Positions 12,001 through 24,868 of a stretch of 64,000 bases of DNA are shown here, one piece after another. The notes beneath the pieces were generated by a model. It ran no database searches. It saw only the letters and a program-made list of their open reading frames with translations, and had not been told where the DNA came from. The stretch comes from Hypericum androsaemum (taxonomy: Eukaryota; Streptophyta; Magnoliopsida; Malpighiales; Hypericaceae): the NCBI GenBank assembly GCA_963995505.1, contig OZ023198.1:310001-374000 (forward strand), in the 5' to 3' direction. The position numbers were made by a program, and so were the translations under genes. Position 1 is the first letter of the stretch, and every line of letters starts with the position of its first letter.

Positions 12001-15000
12001 CTAAAAGTCAACAGCTTCAAGGGCCAAGTTTGGAAACTGTTTTTTACCTTCTCGTGCGCTTAATACTAGTAAATCTTTCTATAACTGCTCATTAACTAAT
12101 GAGATTGTCGAGAAAGAAAAAAAACATGCCTGTCCTTGTAAGCTGACGCCAAGTTTGCATGAGCTTCAGCCATCGTTGGGCGAATAGCGATTGCACGAAT
12201 ATAGTCCTGGATTGCATCACTTATTCTACCAATTTCCTTGTATGTGTTCCCGCGGTTAACAAGACCATCAGCTGCTAAGGGATCAATGCGAAGAACCTCA
12301 TTGTAGCAAGATATTGCATCTGCATAATTTCCCTGGCATGCAAAAGAAGAGGTAGCTAGTTACAATTAACCGGAACATAAAATGTTCATGCATGGCATAA
12401 TACTATACTTGACATACATGAAGGCTTCATTACATAAAATGATGAAACATAATGTTACCTGTTGTTTGTAGATAACAGCAAGGTTGTTGAAAGGAGCAGA
12501 TAATCCAGTCGTCACAGCGAGAGTGGCCTTATAATATGAAGAAGCCGCAGCAGGCATATTGCTTTGCATAGAAAATTATCGTAAATACAGTGAAGTCAAG
12601 AGCACATTGAAAACTAACTAGGAGGAATACAAAAAAAAATAACTTACCATTCCATATATACATTCCCGAGGTTGGTGAGAGCCTGCGGATGGCTAGATTG
12701 TAATGCAAGGCATTGCTTCAACCAGTTTAAAAGCAAGTTAGACAATCAAGTCACGACATGTTTATGCTGAAAGAAAATAGAGAAGAAATTTCATCTAGAA
12801 ACAATATATTAACTTACGTTGTAGCATTTGATTGCATCATCGACTCTGCCAAAATCCTTCAATGCATTTCCCTTCCAAAATTCACATGATGTTAGTTAAT
12901 AAGTCAATAAGAATTTTAACCAAACTGAAGGAAGAATGAAAACCAACCAAATTGTTGTAGGCCTCCACAAATCGTGGATCACATGAGATGGCTTGCTTAT
13001 AATGTATAATAGCCAGATCCAGTTGCCCTCTTTCATAATATGTGCTAGCCAAATTTCCTGCAACAAAATGAAGGTTATCAAGAAGCTTGGCCCAAGAAGT
13101 ATACATGTCTTGTCAAAAACCATGGTGATTCAAAGCTGCAGGAAAAGAAGCTTCTTCAAGGAACAGTCAGCCTCACCATATGCCATGGCATAGTTTGGTC
13201 GTGTCTGAGCAGCTCGCTGGTAACACATTATAGCCTCTTGAGGCATTCCCAATGACTGAGAAGCAAAATAGACATGTTATTATTTTCCAAAAAATAATGA
13301 AAGCTTGTCACGGCCTTAAAAGGATCAGTATTTGCAGCTAACCTTGTAGACATTTCCAAGGTTAAGGTAGGCATCAGGAAACAATGGTTTGAGCTTCACT
13401 GCTTCCTGAAGAGATTAAAATATAGAATGGAACTTAGAAAGAGCTATTAGCCCTGCAAAACCTTAATCCAAATCACATCAACAAAAAGCAGAAAAGATTA
13501 AAAAAAAGTATCACAAATACCTTATAGTACTGAAGTGCTCTATTAAGCTCGCCAGATTCCATAAAGAGACCAGCAAGATTAGACCAAGCAATGGCAAAAG
13601 TTGGTTGTATACGTAATGCCTCGAGGTAGCAACTGTAGGCCTGCACAAAATGTTAGTTCTGACAAGTTGGAGTATTTCACATGGAAGTTACAACAAGACC
13701 ATCATCTCAGCCCTGGCCTGTAAATAACAACTGGATTTCTGTGTAAAACTGTGGACGAAAACACAGTTCAACACATAAATTATTGTCATCAGTAAATTTT
13801 CTGTTCATGCACATGCTCAAAACTATAACAGAAGGATATCTTCCTTCCACGGAGAGTTGGAGATATCAGTAAAGGATTTGCTCAACAGATAAACCACATT
13901 GCCTAAGAGGCGCCCTCCAATCGCGGTGGAGGAGAGAGCAACGGATTTGGTAGAACAAAAGGTGTATTTGCAGATACTTACTTCTTGCACTAACCCCTGT
14001 GCCTTCATTAGATTCCCAAGGTTACTATGAGCATCAACCTAGGAAAAGAGTCAGCAGTGATCATTAACCAACTAAATCAAAATAGAGGGACAGGATTGCC
14101 AGCGAAAAAGGAACAGTTAAGACATATCCCATGAACTATGCTTTCTGAATATTGGAGGTTAGTCAATTGCATATGTGCAAGTCTATACCAGAAGAGGGTT
14201 CAAAGCCAAGGCCTGGCGACAGCATTGTGCCGCCTCAGTCAGTCTTCCTTTCCGCATATATGCACTAGCCAAATTCGACCAAGCATCGGCAAAATTGGGA
14301 CGAAGCTGCAGGAAGCAAAAATTAATCAGCCACATGACCACGCTAATCAGAAAGAAGTTAAACAACAATGACAGCCCAACAATCATATCCTGGGAACAGA
14401 AAGAAATAAAATTGCTCAACATAATATGCTTCATCCAAGAATAGAAACAATGCAGTGCTGGAAAGTAGGGGTAGAAAATGACAACTAAATACGTTAGCCA
14501 AACCCAAACCATTCCGACACACCAGAATGCATAGTACAGCAACACGGATCAGGAAAAGTTTAGCAAAATGGAAAATATCTTCTTCAGCAAATAACTTAAA
14601 AATCCTTGTGGAGTTCTTCTAGTACCAAAGAGAAAGTCAACTGCATCAAGTAAGATAAGGAAAAACAAAGACGCCATCACAACTGCAAACACTAACCTCA
14701 ATCGCAATGAGATAATAGCGAATAGCAAGATCAATGTCTCCTTTTTCCTGCATTACAAGAAGATAATATTTTCATCAGCCAAAGCACAAAAGTCAAACAG
14801 AAACCGCAAAACTAAAGAAACTGTATCTCAAAACAAATTAGTAGGAACACTATAAACTACTCAAAAGAAACATTTGGCATTCAAACATACCTTCCAAGCA
14901 TTTGCCATGTTACCATAGCACTCTGCAAATCGTGGATCAAGTCGAAGAGCTTCCTCATTTCTTCTTATACACATATCATAATCATGCAACTAGAGCAACA

Positions 15001-15508
15001 AAACAAAACAAAACATCGTCAGCTAACGGAACGGACGTGCAAAGAGATTTCATTTTTCGCAACACTGGCAGAGCAAGAACCTGATAGTAAATAGCACCGA
15101 GAAGAAGAAGATTATCGGTGCGCATTGAGTTCCTCTCGTAAACAGCATTGCTATGATCTAGAGCCTGTTTGAAGCTCCCGGACTTGTACATCTGATGAGC
15201 AAGCCCGAAGTGCATATCCTCGTCCACTATTATTAACGCAAACCAAACCAACAAACTCATCAAACAACTAATTCCTCGCGGGTTCAAACATGGAAACCTC
15301 GAATCAATTCGAATCAATCAAGTAAAAGCAACATAAAATCGAAGAAGCGAGAGCTGAATAGGGGAACCGAACCATCGTGACGGGAGTCGTGGCCACTGAA
15401 GGCGACGAGGGAGTTGGAGGAAGCAGACTCGAGCTTCACCTTGAAGCCGACGGCGTCCTCCCGACCCGACGCCGGAAGAAGCCGGACACCACTCTGCAGC
15501 GACACCAT
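9004..15508 (-). CDS. SEC: O-GlcNAc transferase, SECRET AGENT type
   Basis: Nuclear/cytosolic glycosyltransferase that adds GlcNAc from UDP-GlcNAc to Ser/Thr of proteins. I traced 27 exons, 2919 nt, 972 aa (Arabidopsis SEC is about 977): 15508-15373, 15226-15081, 14989-14891, 14747-14697, 14305-14189, 14038-13982, 13640-13521, 13405-13343, 13255-13177, 13057-12948, 12871-12818, 12715-12648, 12561-12459, 12332-12130, 11964-11868, 11680-11609, 11537-11461, 11378-11177, 11090-10923, 10729-10619, 10521-10435, 10332-10205, 10105-10023, 9932-9827, 9727-9581, 9367-9247, 9117-9004. Residues about 50-500 are TPR repeats (for example ADAWSNLASAYMRKGRL). The GT41 catalytic part follows: GYVSSDFGNHPLSHL (about 590), QPAPIQVSYMGFPGTTGASY (about 684), FACFNQLYKMDPE (about 766), CNAHTTGTD (about 849). 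The start MVSLQSGV fits the family. Donors of exons 14 and 15 are GC, not GT. Codon 367 across exons 12/13 reads Cys where I expect Trp. Confidence 0.96.
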
Positions 15509-17640
15509 CGCCCTTAAATTCACCGCAACCCGAACATCAAAGGGGCGCCGATCGGATCGGAGAGCTCCAATCGCTGGATCGAGGAAACCCTAGGTTTTTT
15601 TTTGTCTTCTTCCTTGGCCTGGCCGATGGACTATTATTATAATAAATATATATATTATATAATATGTTTATACGAGAAGTAGGAGGGAGGTGGGGCCCGC
15701 GGGTGTTGGGGGAGTGGATGACGTGGTAGTCGAGTCTTCTTCGGCTACTCTGACACGTATCTATCGTGTAATGTTCTGCCGTGATCAGCTCAAACTCAAC
15801 TTCCTTATTGCAAAAAAAAAAACTTGAGACATATTTACCGACCAATTTGTGAGTAGTCGTTTTAGTTTAGTTAAAAAATTTTGAGTTTAAATCATCAACA
15901 ATAAAATAGTGCTAAATATTTTTTGCCACTTTTTAAAAATTTCATACTATTCAAATATAGATTATAGTCGAATTCGAAATAATAAAATATAGTGGACGAA
16001 TGAATGCAGGATCGGAAGAATTAAACATATGCATGTGATCAATTTTTAGATTACTAATGGACAAGAGAGGGGGGTGGTTGCGACAAAAGCCAACCAAGCT
16101 TCGAGATTAATTTAGTCATGTAGTAGTATATTCTGTGTCCGAGGCGAAAATACGACTGTAGTTTGCTTTTCGTTTTTAGTAAATTTTACGTGTCAGAATT
16201 TGAACTTCGGACCTCCTAAATATTTAGGATGTTTTGTATTGTTGGGCTACAAACTTATGTAGTTTGCTTAGTTGAGGAATTTACCTATTTGTTGACCTCG
16301 TAGTAAATCCATTTTCTAAGGAAAACGGTGACCGAAGGATAATTTTACGATTATAATTACAATTTAAAAAGTACTTATCCAATTGATGAGTTAAACAGCT
16401 TATAAATCATAAGCTATTTTTAACGATTTAAGAAAAATTACGGACTTCTTTTACCTTTTCAAAAGAAGAAGTATTTTATAAGAAAATGAATGGTTTTTTT
16501 ATTATTAAAGTCGTGTTATTTGTTTATTTTCTAAGAGTTTGAAGGAATTCATCTATTCATATAATCATGTATTCTAAATTTAACATATTCAATTGAACCG
16601 TAAATATGAATACTTGTCGAAGTACTGAATTCACTGGATACTAATTAGAGGTAATCATTGATCAATCCTACTCTCGATCGAAATAGGATGATTAAAAAGA
16701 AGTGCACCTTTTTTCTTCTTTTTGCCTATTTGTGAATATTTGTAAGCCTTCTTTCCCACTTGTGTGAGTGAACTACTTTTATTGAAGAACTGATTCATTA
16801 GATTATGAGCAATACATTTCTCAAATGCATGACTAGCTACACCTTAGTATGTTTCTTCGATTATCCACGGTGGTGAACCTCTAACTAGGTTATAAAATAA
16901 ATAATTAATTTTTTACTCATCCGCGTATAACTCAACTCTAACAACATTTTTTTACCCATAATGATGACCTGACTTTGTCTAACTAAGTAACCAAATAAAT
17001 AAATAATTTTTCTCTGAGTGACATTTATGAATCTTTTTGAGTAGCTAAAGTAAAATACATCGCATCTTTTCCCTGAATCATGGATGAATCAACATTTTAA
17101 AAATAAAATTCCAATAATATTTATAGTCAAACACTGTTGAACCTTATTTAATGGTAAATTTCTCAAAAAAAAATTTTCCGTTCAAAATGTTTAAACTTAA
17201 AACTTTCTTAAATGTTATCAAGTGCCTTATTACTTGAATCAACTCTAATTATCTAATAGATTCCCATTGGGTAAATGTCAAAAGACTATTTTATGAGTAT
17301 CAATATCGCATGGGCTATGTTAGGTAGAAAAGTTTCTTACCAAATCAAAACACTTTTCCAAATATCATCATTGGCAGATGTCTCCTTTCAGGCCGATGAG
17401 ACGACCAGATTTTGAGTTGTTGGTTATTGTTGCTTCAAATTTAAGAATTTGTTTGGCAACATCTTCCTTGAGTTGTCATTGCTCGTGCGATCGGCTTGCT
17501 CTTTTTGCTGTTTCAATTTGTTCCGACAATTTTGTTCGGTTTGATACACATCCCTACTTTCTCGCCAATAAAGTTCTTTAAAATTGGCTAAATAATCATG
17601 ACCTAACAAGAAAATACATCTTCATCGGACAAATTAAACG
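15509..17640. other. SEC upstream region and AT-rich intergenic DNA
   Basis: The first ~250 bases beyond the SEC start codon hold its 5' UTR and promoter; an AT run near 15640-15670 could serve as a TATA region but is too degenerate to call. The rest is AT-rich and shows no gene or clear element. Confidence 0.5.
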
Positions 17641-17890
17641 AAGACAAACCTCTTTCTGAACTGCACCAGCGAGGTTGTGTAACCTCCTTCCCCTAAATTT
17701 TTTCTTTCTTGGGCACTTTGTTCTTCGGTTGGGGCAGGTCTCTGAATGTATCAGCCAGTTGACACCAGGCTGCAATGCCTTTACCTTGGTATCCAACGGC
17801 TCGAGCACCAAACCCGGCTTTTCGATGCCACTGCTACGTAGTCGATCGCTTGAAGACCGTAGCAGGCCAGGGAACGAATTCAGATTGCAG

Positions 17891-20800
17891 CTACGATGTT
17901 GATCTCTCATCGACAGAACTGTCAGCTATCTGTTTGGCAGATATAACCTTGTCCAAAGTTTGATCTGGAACAGTGATTCCATTACTCTCCAAGTCCGCAA
18001 CTATTGCTATCGCTGCATCTAGCTCACTGAGATCGAGACACAAGGAAATTACTTCGTTGTACAAAGGGCTGCAAGAGATCAGAGGACGGAGTCAGATGTT
18101 AATGGTAACCTGGACAAAAGAGGAACCGAGTGGAATGCGAAGTTCACGCATTGTAAGAACCTCACCTCCCAAACACATAACCTAGACTGTGCGTGGTCTG
18201 TAAGATCTTCAAGAAAGCCGAAGGAACCGGACCCCGGATAGCTGCACGCAATATCATGGCACAATCACCAATAGTCGGTGTTCCGCCCAACTCAATTACC
18301 TGCGCAAAGAAAGTATGGGGTTAGTGTAGGTAGAATGGCAAATTCCAAGAAAACAGACCAGAGCAAAGGAATAATCTTGTCAATTCTGCACACTTCTGCT
18401 GCAACATAAGAAGGCCAGAGCTCCTAAAAATACCATATCTTGTGCTTAGATTCACATGTGGGTATGTTCTTGTGCATAGAATGTAATCCGTGGCAAGCAA
18501 AATTGTGGTTAATGCGAAAAAGAGATGGGACTATGCCTTCTGCATCAGTTCGATCGCCAAAGCAACCTCCCATTCTTGCGACCATTTCTGCGGAGTCCTC
18601 TCCTTTATTTCTCTCTCCCAAGTCCAACCCCAAGCATCAGCCAATGTGTACATGTCATCTACATCAAAAAATTTCCGTTCTCGGAGCTCCTTGAGCGCCT
18701 CAAATATATCCAACGGAAACCAGTCTTCACCCGATTCATCCTGCATCCACGCATGAGAAAAATGAGATCACTTCCAATTGCAGTAGCATCGTTGCAGTTT
18801 TCAAGCTATGTAGAGTTCCAAAGCTGCTATGAATAATTGAAAAGTGAAGAGCAATCCAGTTATTTCAAGCAATGAATCAGCTACTATTGAAAAATACAAA
18901 GTAGAGAGTTAAGATTCACCAGTCCAAAAGAAAGCAAAGTGAAGGAAGAGAAAATATTAAAAGCCGTGATAATTACATTTTAGCATACAAAGTTTAAGTC
19001 AGAGACCCACGAAGGTCGTAAGTTACGAAATTATACACAAAAGACCCCAAGCTTAGTTCGTAGTTGAGTGCCAATTTAGATAATTATCCCAAATAGGCAT
19101 AACCTAGAGAACTTTATCCTTTTTTTTCCTAAAAAAAACTCAACACTACCATAAAATCACCAACCCCATTTCTCTCAAACGCAGAAGCTCTGACCTGATA
19201 ATATTTGGAAATCAAGTACTTTTTGAAGTCAGCTAACACAAACTACGGGATTCAAAGGCGTATTTGCAATGACAAATGGATATAATACCTCAACCACAAC
19301 TCGAGATCTTCTCTTTGACTTTTTAGACCTTCTGATTGCTTGGCCAGAACCTTTCAACAACTGGAGTCCAATCATCTGCAAGGAGCTCTTAGCCTCACTT
19401 TCCTTGGCCTTGACAACATTGTCTACGTCTTGAATGTCAGTTTGATCGACATCGAGTTCTACGTCAGCTTCTCCCTCATCATCAGGTTCCTCATCTGCAG
19501 TCTCCTGTTCGGCATCTTCTACAGCATCCGCATCATCGGTGTCATCTGGAACCTCTGATTGACCCGCATCCGTGGGCTTCACATAAAATTGGCTTATTCC
19601 TTCTCCAAGAAAACGATGTTTCCAGAATTCTGTATCTCCTTCGTGCAGCTTGATACGCGAAATTAGTTCATCCAGCACTTCATCAACCTAACAAGCAAAT
19701 TGACTAAAAATTCTCAGAAAGAAGCAAACCATCGGAGCATCGTGCCATGCAACAGAAAATTCGGAAAACAAGTTCAATGAAGGATCAACCTCTTCCTCCT
19801 CCTCTTCCACTGGAGGGACCCAGAGGGGCCTACCACGGGAGCGATTAATCCTCCTTGCTTTTTGCACACGCTGATAAAGGACAGTTCTAGTTCCATCAGT
19901 AGGTAGGTCTTGTGCTTCTAGTTCTTCCTTCAACTGACCAACTGTCATTTTGCTAGCAGCCTTGGGCTTCAAAGCATTCTTGTCAGGACCTCTTACTACT
20001 TTCTTCAACCTCTCCACCACTCTCTGATAATCTTCTTCAGATGCATCCCCCAAAGGTGCAAGTCCCTCATTTAGTAACATTTTCAGAAGCTTTCGGTGAT
20101 GCGTCCTCCAGTCATCACGACATCTTTGCTTAAAAGAAGTCTCAATAGGATTATTGTATGCAAAACCAAGTGCATCTGGGTCTAGAGGGGTTTTTCCCCT
20201 TCGAGGTACCCATCGTTTTCGTTCTCCAGTTAACCCACCCTCCGCTACATATCTGTACCATTTCAAAGATGAACAAAATTGATCATAACTAAAAGGGGCT
20301 TGCTGTGACGGACGATTCTTTATTTTCAAGACTCAAGAGCAGGCAATAACAAGGAACGAGAAACAACACTGTCATGCATCCAAAGCATACCTTTCTACGT
20401 AGTCTATCTCGTATCCATGTTCAGCCTCTTCTTGTAAAGGCTCGATCCAGGAACTAACTAATGTTCGATACTTTTTGCTCAATATCATAGCTCTTGCTGG
20501 GATAGGTTGGTTATCTTCCGCCATAGCTTCCAGGGCTTCAAGTAAATCCACTACCCTACCTGATTTAAGAATTCAGTAACAATGTTACAGGCACCCTTTC
20601 AAGGGAATCCAGAAAAGGATCAAATATCAGTAAAGGCTGAGCACATCCACTGGTCATAAATTGTGTAACTTTTTAAGGGACTTCGCATCGTGACAGATTA
20701 AAGCAGGAAGAAATTGATGCAAATATCTGAAAAATGCAAACACTCTTTTGATAACACAAGGGAAAAATGCTAACAAGTCATCAGTTGGGTGCAACCATTT

Positions 20801-23800
20801 ACGTTGAAAAACTCGATTACAAACCTCTATATATCACCAAAACATCTAAAATTTCATAAGAAAATCTTCCTCGGAACCCAGAGAACAGAAGTCATTGCAC
20901 AATAAATGCTCAAACTCAAGAAAGTGTTTGCCTCACAACCTAGAAAACTGCAAAGTAATACGACGTTTAATTGATATGGCATTCCTATCCCACAAAAAAA
21001 CTACTCCAAGCCAAAAACTGCTCCACATTCCTCCCCACCACCATTCATGCAAGCATTATCAACTTTCTAGCCCACAAATAGATCAGAAGGAGATGCTCCC
21101 GACTCTAACTCCACCTTGAATTCAGGATACCTATTCACCACTCACAATGCCCCTCCTTTGGAGATTCTTAAACCTGAGTGTTCCACTCCAAGCTTCTTTT
21201 TAGCAAAGAAAGATGTCCTTAATGATACACCAGTCCTCTGCATTAACTCTAGGCTCAGCAACTCACAAAGAATAGTGCCAAGTCTACTAATATGCTTGTG
21301 ATGCAACATCGGCTCTCCTTGCAAGTTGCAACACCTAACCCTAGCACCCATCCACAGCCACTTATCCTTCTCTTTTGTTCTTATTTTAACTTCATAAATA
21401 GCCTAAAACAAGGCAAATCTATCCAACTTTCACCTTTTGCTGATGCCATAGACACAAATCTTTCCTCATATTCGTCATAGAATAAATGCATAAAATATGG
21501 CCACCACATCCTGCTACCGCATATTCTGTTAGAAAATTTGCATATATGCAAGGGATACCTTCTCGACATAAAGCCCGTAGATACAACGAAAGAGGATCCC
21601 CATGATTCCCTTCATTATACAAAACTCTTGTTCCCCCATCGAACTTTCTCAGAGCACGAAAATGCCTGATAGCTTCACGAATGATGCAGTACTTCGTAAA
21701 GCATTCCACTAACAGCCTGAAAATGCAATTACGAAATAATCTCATTGAAAAAAGAAAATGCTAGCGGAATTTAGTCACTATGTTTCACAAAGAATGCCCG
21801 ATCCTAGTTGGAAAAAACATTGTGGAGAGTCCCATCAGTTAATCTAATGAAATAGTGTAACAGTTATTTATCCAAAAATTAGCCAATTAAATGCATGCTT
21901 GGTCCCAAGTTCAAATGAAAGAAACAAGAATGACAGACTTGGTATTTGAGAATGAAAAGTCCATGTTCCCTCATAGATAGAGCCCCAACTTACGCATATG
22001 TTCTCACATTAGGCTGCAAACGCTTATGGTCTTCAACCATCATACCAAGCAACTCTGTAACGTCCGGGACCCTAAGATTTCATAATAATACCCAACTTAA
22101 TGGAATGGATATATTATTAAAAAAAGAACTTCAAAAGAGGGGACAAAGTAATCAATTAATTAGAAACAAACAATATTTTGTATATAAATGCACTCAAGAA
22201 AAAAGATATCAACATCTTTCACAATCTAAGCAGCTGAAAGATAAAGCTTTTCAAGAAAGGACATCAGTAGAAAAGCATTGAATTGATTAAAATAAAAATT
22301 ATTATAAAAGAGATATTGCGGATCATGCCCCAACATCTTTTTTAGATAACTGGAATTTTATTAAGCAGGAAAATCATGCACCCAACATTGCTGGTCAATA
22401 TCAAACCTAGGGCCTGAAGAGTTCTGAACCGTATTCATTTAAGCTGGTTTATCATACAAAACATAGGCATTGGAAAATCTCTGGAAGCAAAGAGGCAGAG
22501 CCAATATCTTTCAGGAACAAAACAGGGATTACCTATCATAGGATTCAGCTCTCGTATAAGCTTGGATAACCCAGTTATAAGTCTCAGTGTCAGGTTTCAT
22601 GAAATCTGACAGACACAAAAAGTCACAGACCTTAACAACCCGAAGAAAGCTTTAAACGGAAATGTAAAATGTATGAAACAAACATAAGATACCACTTGAG
22701 ATCATGGAAGACTTGCAGAACCATGTGGAAACCCTTTAGATCATTTCAAAGTTGAGAGCACCTCGAAAAAAATAGATCGCTATCTCCCATAAGAATTTCA
22801 TAATCTAGGAATCATTGGAGTTACTCGTGGTAAGTAGTTCTTGACTGAAACAACTTAGAAAGCCCAAATCCCTTTATCATATTCCTTGAAACATTTTCGT
22901 TAAAAAGACTTTGAACGCCAAAATTGAACTTAAGCTACCGGGTTCCAGAAACTTAACATCTAAGCCTTCGGCAATGGCATCCATGAAAAACTGACTAACA
23001 TTCAATCACAAATAATATGCGATTGAAACCTAATAACAACGGAAAGAGATTCCCCAGTGTCAACAAAGTTGGAAGAAGTAAACCTTCTCCGCCATATTCC
23101 ATGTTCTCAAATGTTGTCATAGCTATTTCAGGTATTCCGCAAGCAGCCTATTGAAATTAACAGAGGATATCAGTCCAGATGCTCCAATGCTCTGATAAGG
23201 CCAATCATAAACAAAATAGCGGAGTTCGTAAATAAAAAAGTTAATATAGGATCAGATGGAATCAATATAACAGTCAAATTAGGCAGTCCCATTTCATGTT
23301 TCAAATCATGAGACTTTATCCGTGATTGCTTGTTTCTAAACAGATTTCACTCCACATTACTTCCCCCAAAAGAACTACAAAATTAATACACAAGTTGTAC
23401 CGCGCCCGGCATACCTGACAACTGAGTAGACAATTGAAATGAAAAGTTGTGGCCATCCGCCCGGCTGCCTCCATTGCATAAGCAATATCCAAAGCATTGG
23501 AGTGATCTCCAACTTTACAGTCTTGTACAATCATACGATCATAAAGCTCGTCCGTAGCTCTAAGACCACCTTGCGCGCCCTTCAAGAATACTTTATTTGC
23601 ATCTACCAAGTGGTCGTTCTCAACCAACTCCACTAATCATTGGCAGAAACAATTGTGAACCACATCAATAAGAACTATAAACAAAGAAATAAAACGAACA
23701 ATGAAAGCGATCAAAACACACACTGTTTTACCAACAAGAATGTGCCAGGCTTGAAGAATATCATAGTTTAGCTTCTCCATGGCTGCCAAAATCTCTAATC

Positions 23801-24678
23801 CTCTAGTGGTTTGACCTTTTGAGGCAAACAAACGAATCAAAGCAATAAAAGTCTCATGAACTGGGCGTAGACCAGCACTCAACTCTCTTCTCAAAGACAG
23901 CATCTGCAATCATATATCAAACAAATTAGACCAAAAAAGTATTTCTAAATCTGGTGAATTTTCCACACTTATAAACTTGCCCCCCACTCTTGCACAAAAC
24001 GGTGTGGGATTTTCAACACGCCCTCTCAAACGAGAGCCGTTGGGTCGAAGATTGCACTGGCTTTGGCTTTAGCTTCGCCAACGTGCGAGCACAACAATGG
24101 ACACAGGATTAACCCGCTCTGATACCATATTAGAATCTCCATGTCCAACCCAAAACCTTAAGAAAATGGGTTGTTTAATTTTTCACATTATAAACTTGCT
24201 CCCCGCTCTTGCACTAAGCAATGTGGGATTCTCAACACCGGCAGATCTTAGCGAAGCTAAACAGTCACATTCTCGCGAATTTCGCAATTAACGAAACAAG
24301 AGAGTAGAAGCAACAAGAGTGTACCGCGCCTTCGGGGTCTCCGGCAAGGCAGTGGGCAACAACGAGGCCGTGGAAGGAGCGGGGTCCGGGGTCCAAACCC
24401 GCGGCCACCATGTCGTAGATGAGGTCAGAGACGCCGCGGGGGTCCGGCTTCCTGGAGCGGACCATGAGCTCCTCCATGAAGGCGAAGCGGAGCGACTTCT
24501 CGGCAGCAGAGACGGGGACGACGACGGGCACCACCAGCTTCGAGCCCTTCCCTTCCTGCCGCTGCTTCTTCTTTCTTTTGGGTTTCTTCTCCACCGACGA
24601 CGAGGCGCGGACCGGCCGGGGCCCCACGGAGTGACGAGGGTTTAAGAGCGGGAGTGCCGGAGAGAAGAGGAGACACAT
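17891..24678 (-). CDS. PTAC3: plastid transcriptionally active chromosome protein 3 (PPR/SAP)
   Basis: Chloroplast nucleoid protein associated with the plastid-encoded RNA polymerase. Thirteen exons, 2664 nt, 887 aa (Arabidopsis pTAC3 about 913): 24678-24325, 23903-23732, 23632-23415, 23147-23084, 22605-22533, 22071-21994, 21716-21559, 20559-20391, 20252-19790, 19687-19289, 18740-18537, 18299-18166, 18068-17891. The N-terminus is rich in Arg, Ser and Pro, as in a transit peptide, followed by a Lys/Arg run. Residues about 85-370 are PPR-like helical repeats (for example SDLIYDMVAAGLDPGPRSFH). A SAP DNA-binding domain lies at about residues 530-563 (MTVGQLKEELEAQDLPTDGT). A Glu run (about 578-583) and a long Asp/Glu-rich segment (about 625-680) follow, then KRRSR. 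Exon 11 must end at a GC donor (AAG|GCATAG) to keep frame with VIELGGTPTIGDC. A TRIM relic sits in intron 1. The 3' UTR probably reaches about 17640. Confidence 0.93.
23950..24237 (-). mobile_element. TRIM-type LTR retrotransposon relic in PTAC3 intron 1
   Basis: Read on the minus strand, an LTR of about 110 bp (24237-24128) begins tgttgagaatcccacattg and is followed at once by tggtatcagagcggg (24127-24113), the initiator tRNA-Met primer-binding site. A ~95-bp internal stretch has no coding capacity. A purine-rich run (gagagggcg) precedes a second LTR beginning tgttgaaaatcccacac at 24018. That copy matches the first for about 65 bp and is then truncated or diverged. Tiny LTRs, a PBS, a PPT and no genes define terminal-repeat retrotransposons in miniature. 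It has the same orientation as the host gene. Confidence 0.75.
24113..24127 (-). other. tRNA-Met primer-binding site of the TRIM element
   Basis: The minus strand reads tggtatcagagcggg, the complement of the 3' end of initiator tRNA-Met, directly after the LTR. Confidence 0.7.
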
Positions 24679-24868
24679 TTTTTGTCTTTTGGGTTTTTTT
24701 TTCTTCTGTGTTTTGGATAAGGGGGTTTGGGGTTTAAAGAAGGGGATGAGAGTTTACGATCACGCGACTCTCACGTGTTTTTTGTCGGGTTTTTGTGAAT
24801 CTCGAGTTGGCTCAACCGGTAAGAAAGAAAATTGGAGGTCTTGAGTAGAAGCTTTAGGATGAAAAAAC

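Noticed and set aside
17596..17910. Minus-strand frame beyond the PTAC3 stop codon
   Set aside because: It overlaps the end of PTAC3 in another frame and most likely is 3' UTR; no family features.
24319..24645. Plus-strand frame of 108 codons opposite PTAC3 exon 1
   Set aside because: GC-rich antisense of the transit-peptide exon with no family signal.
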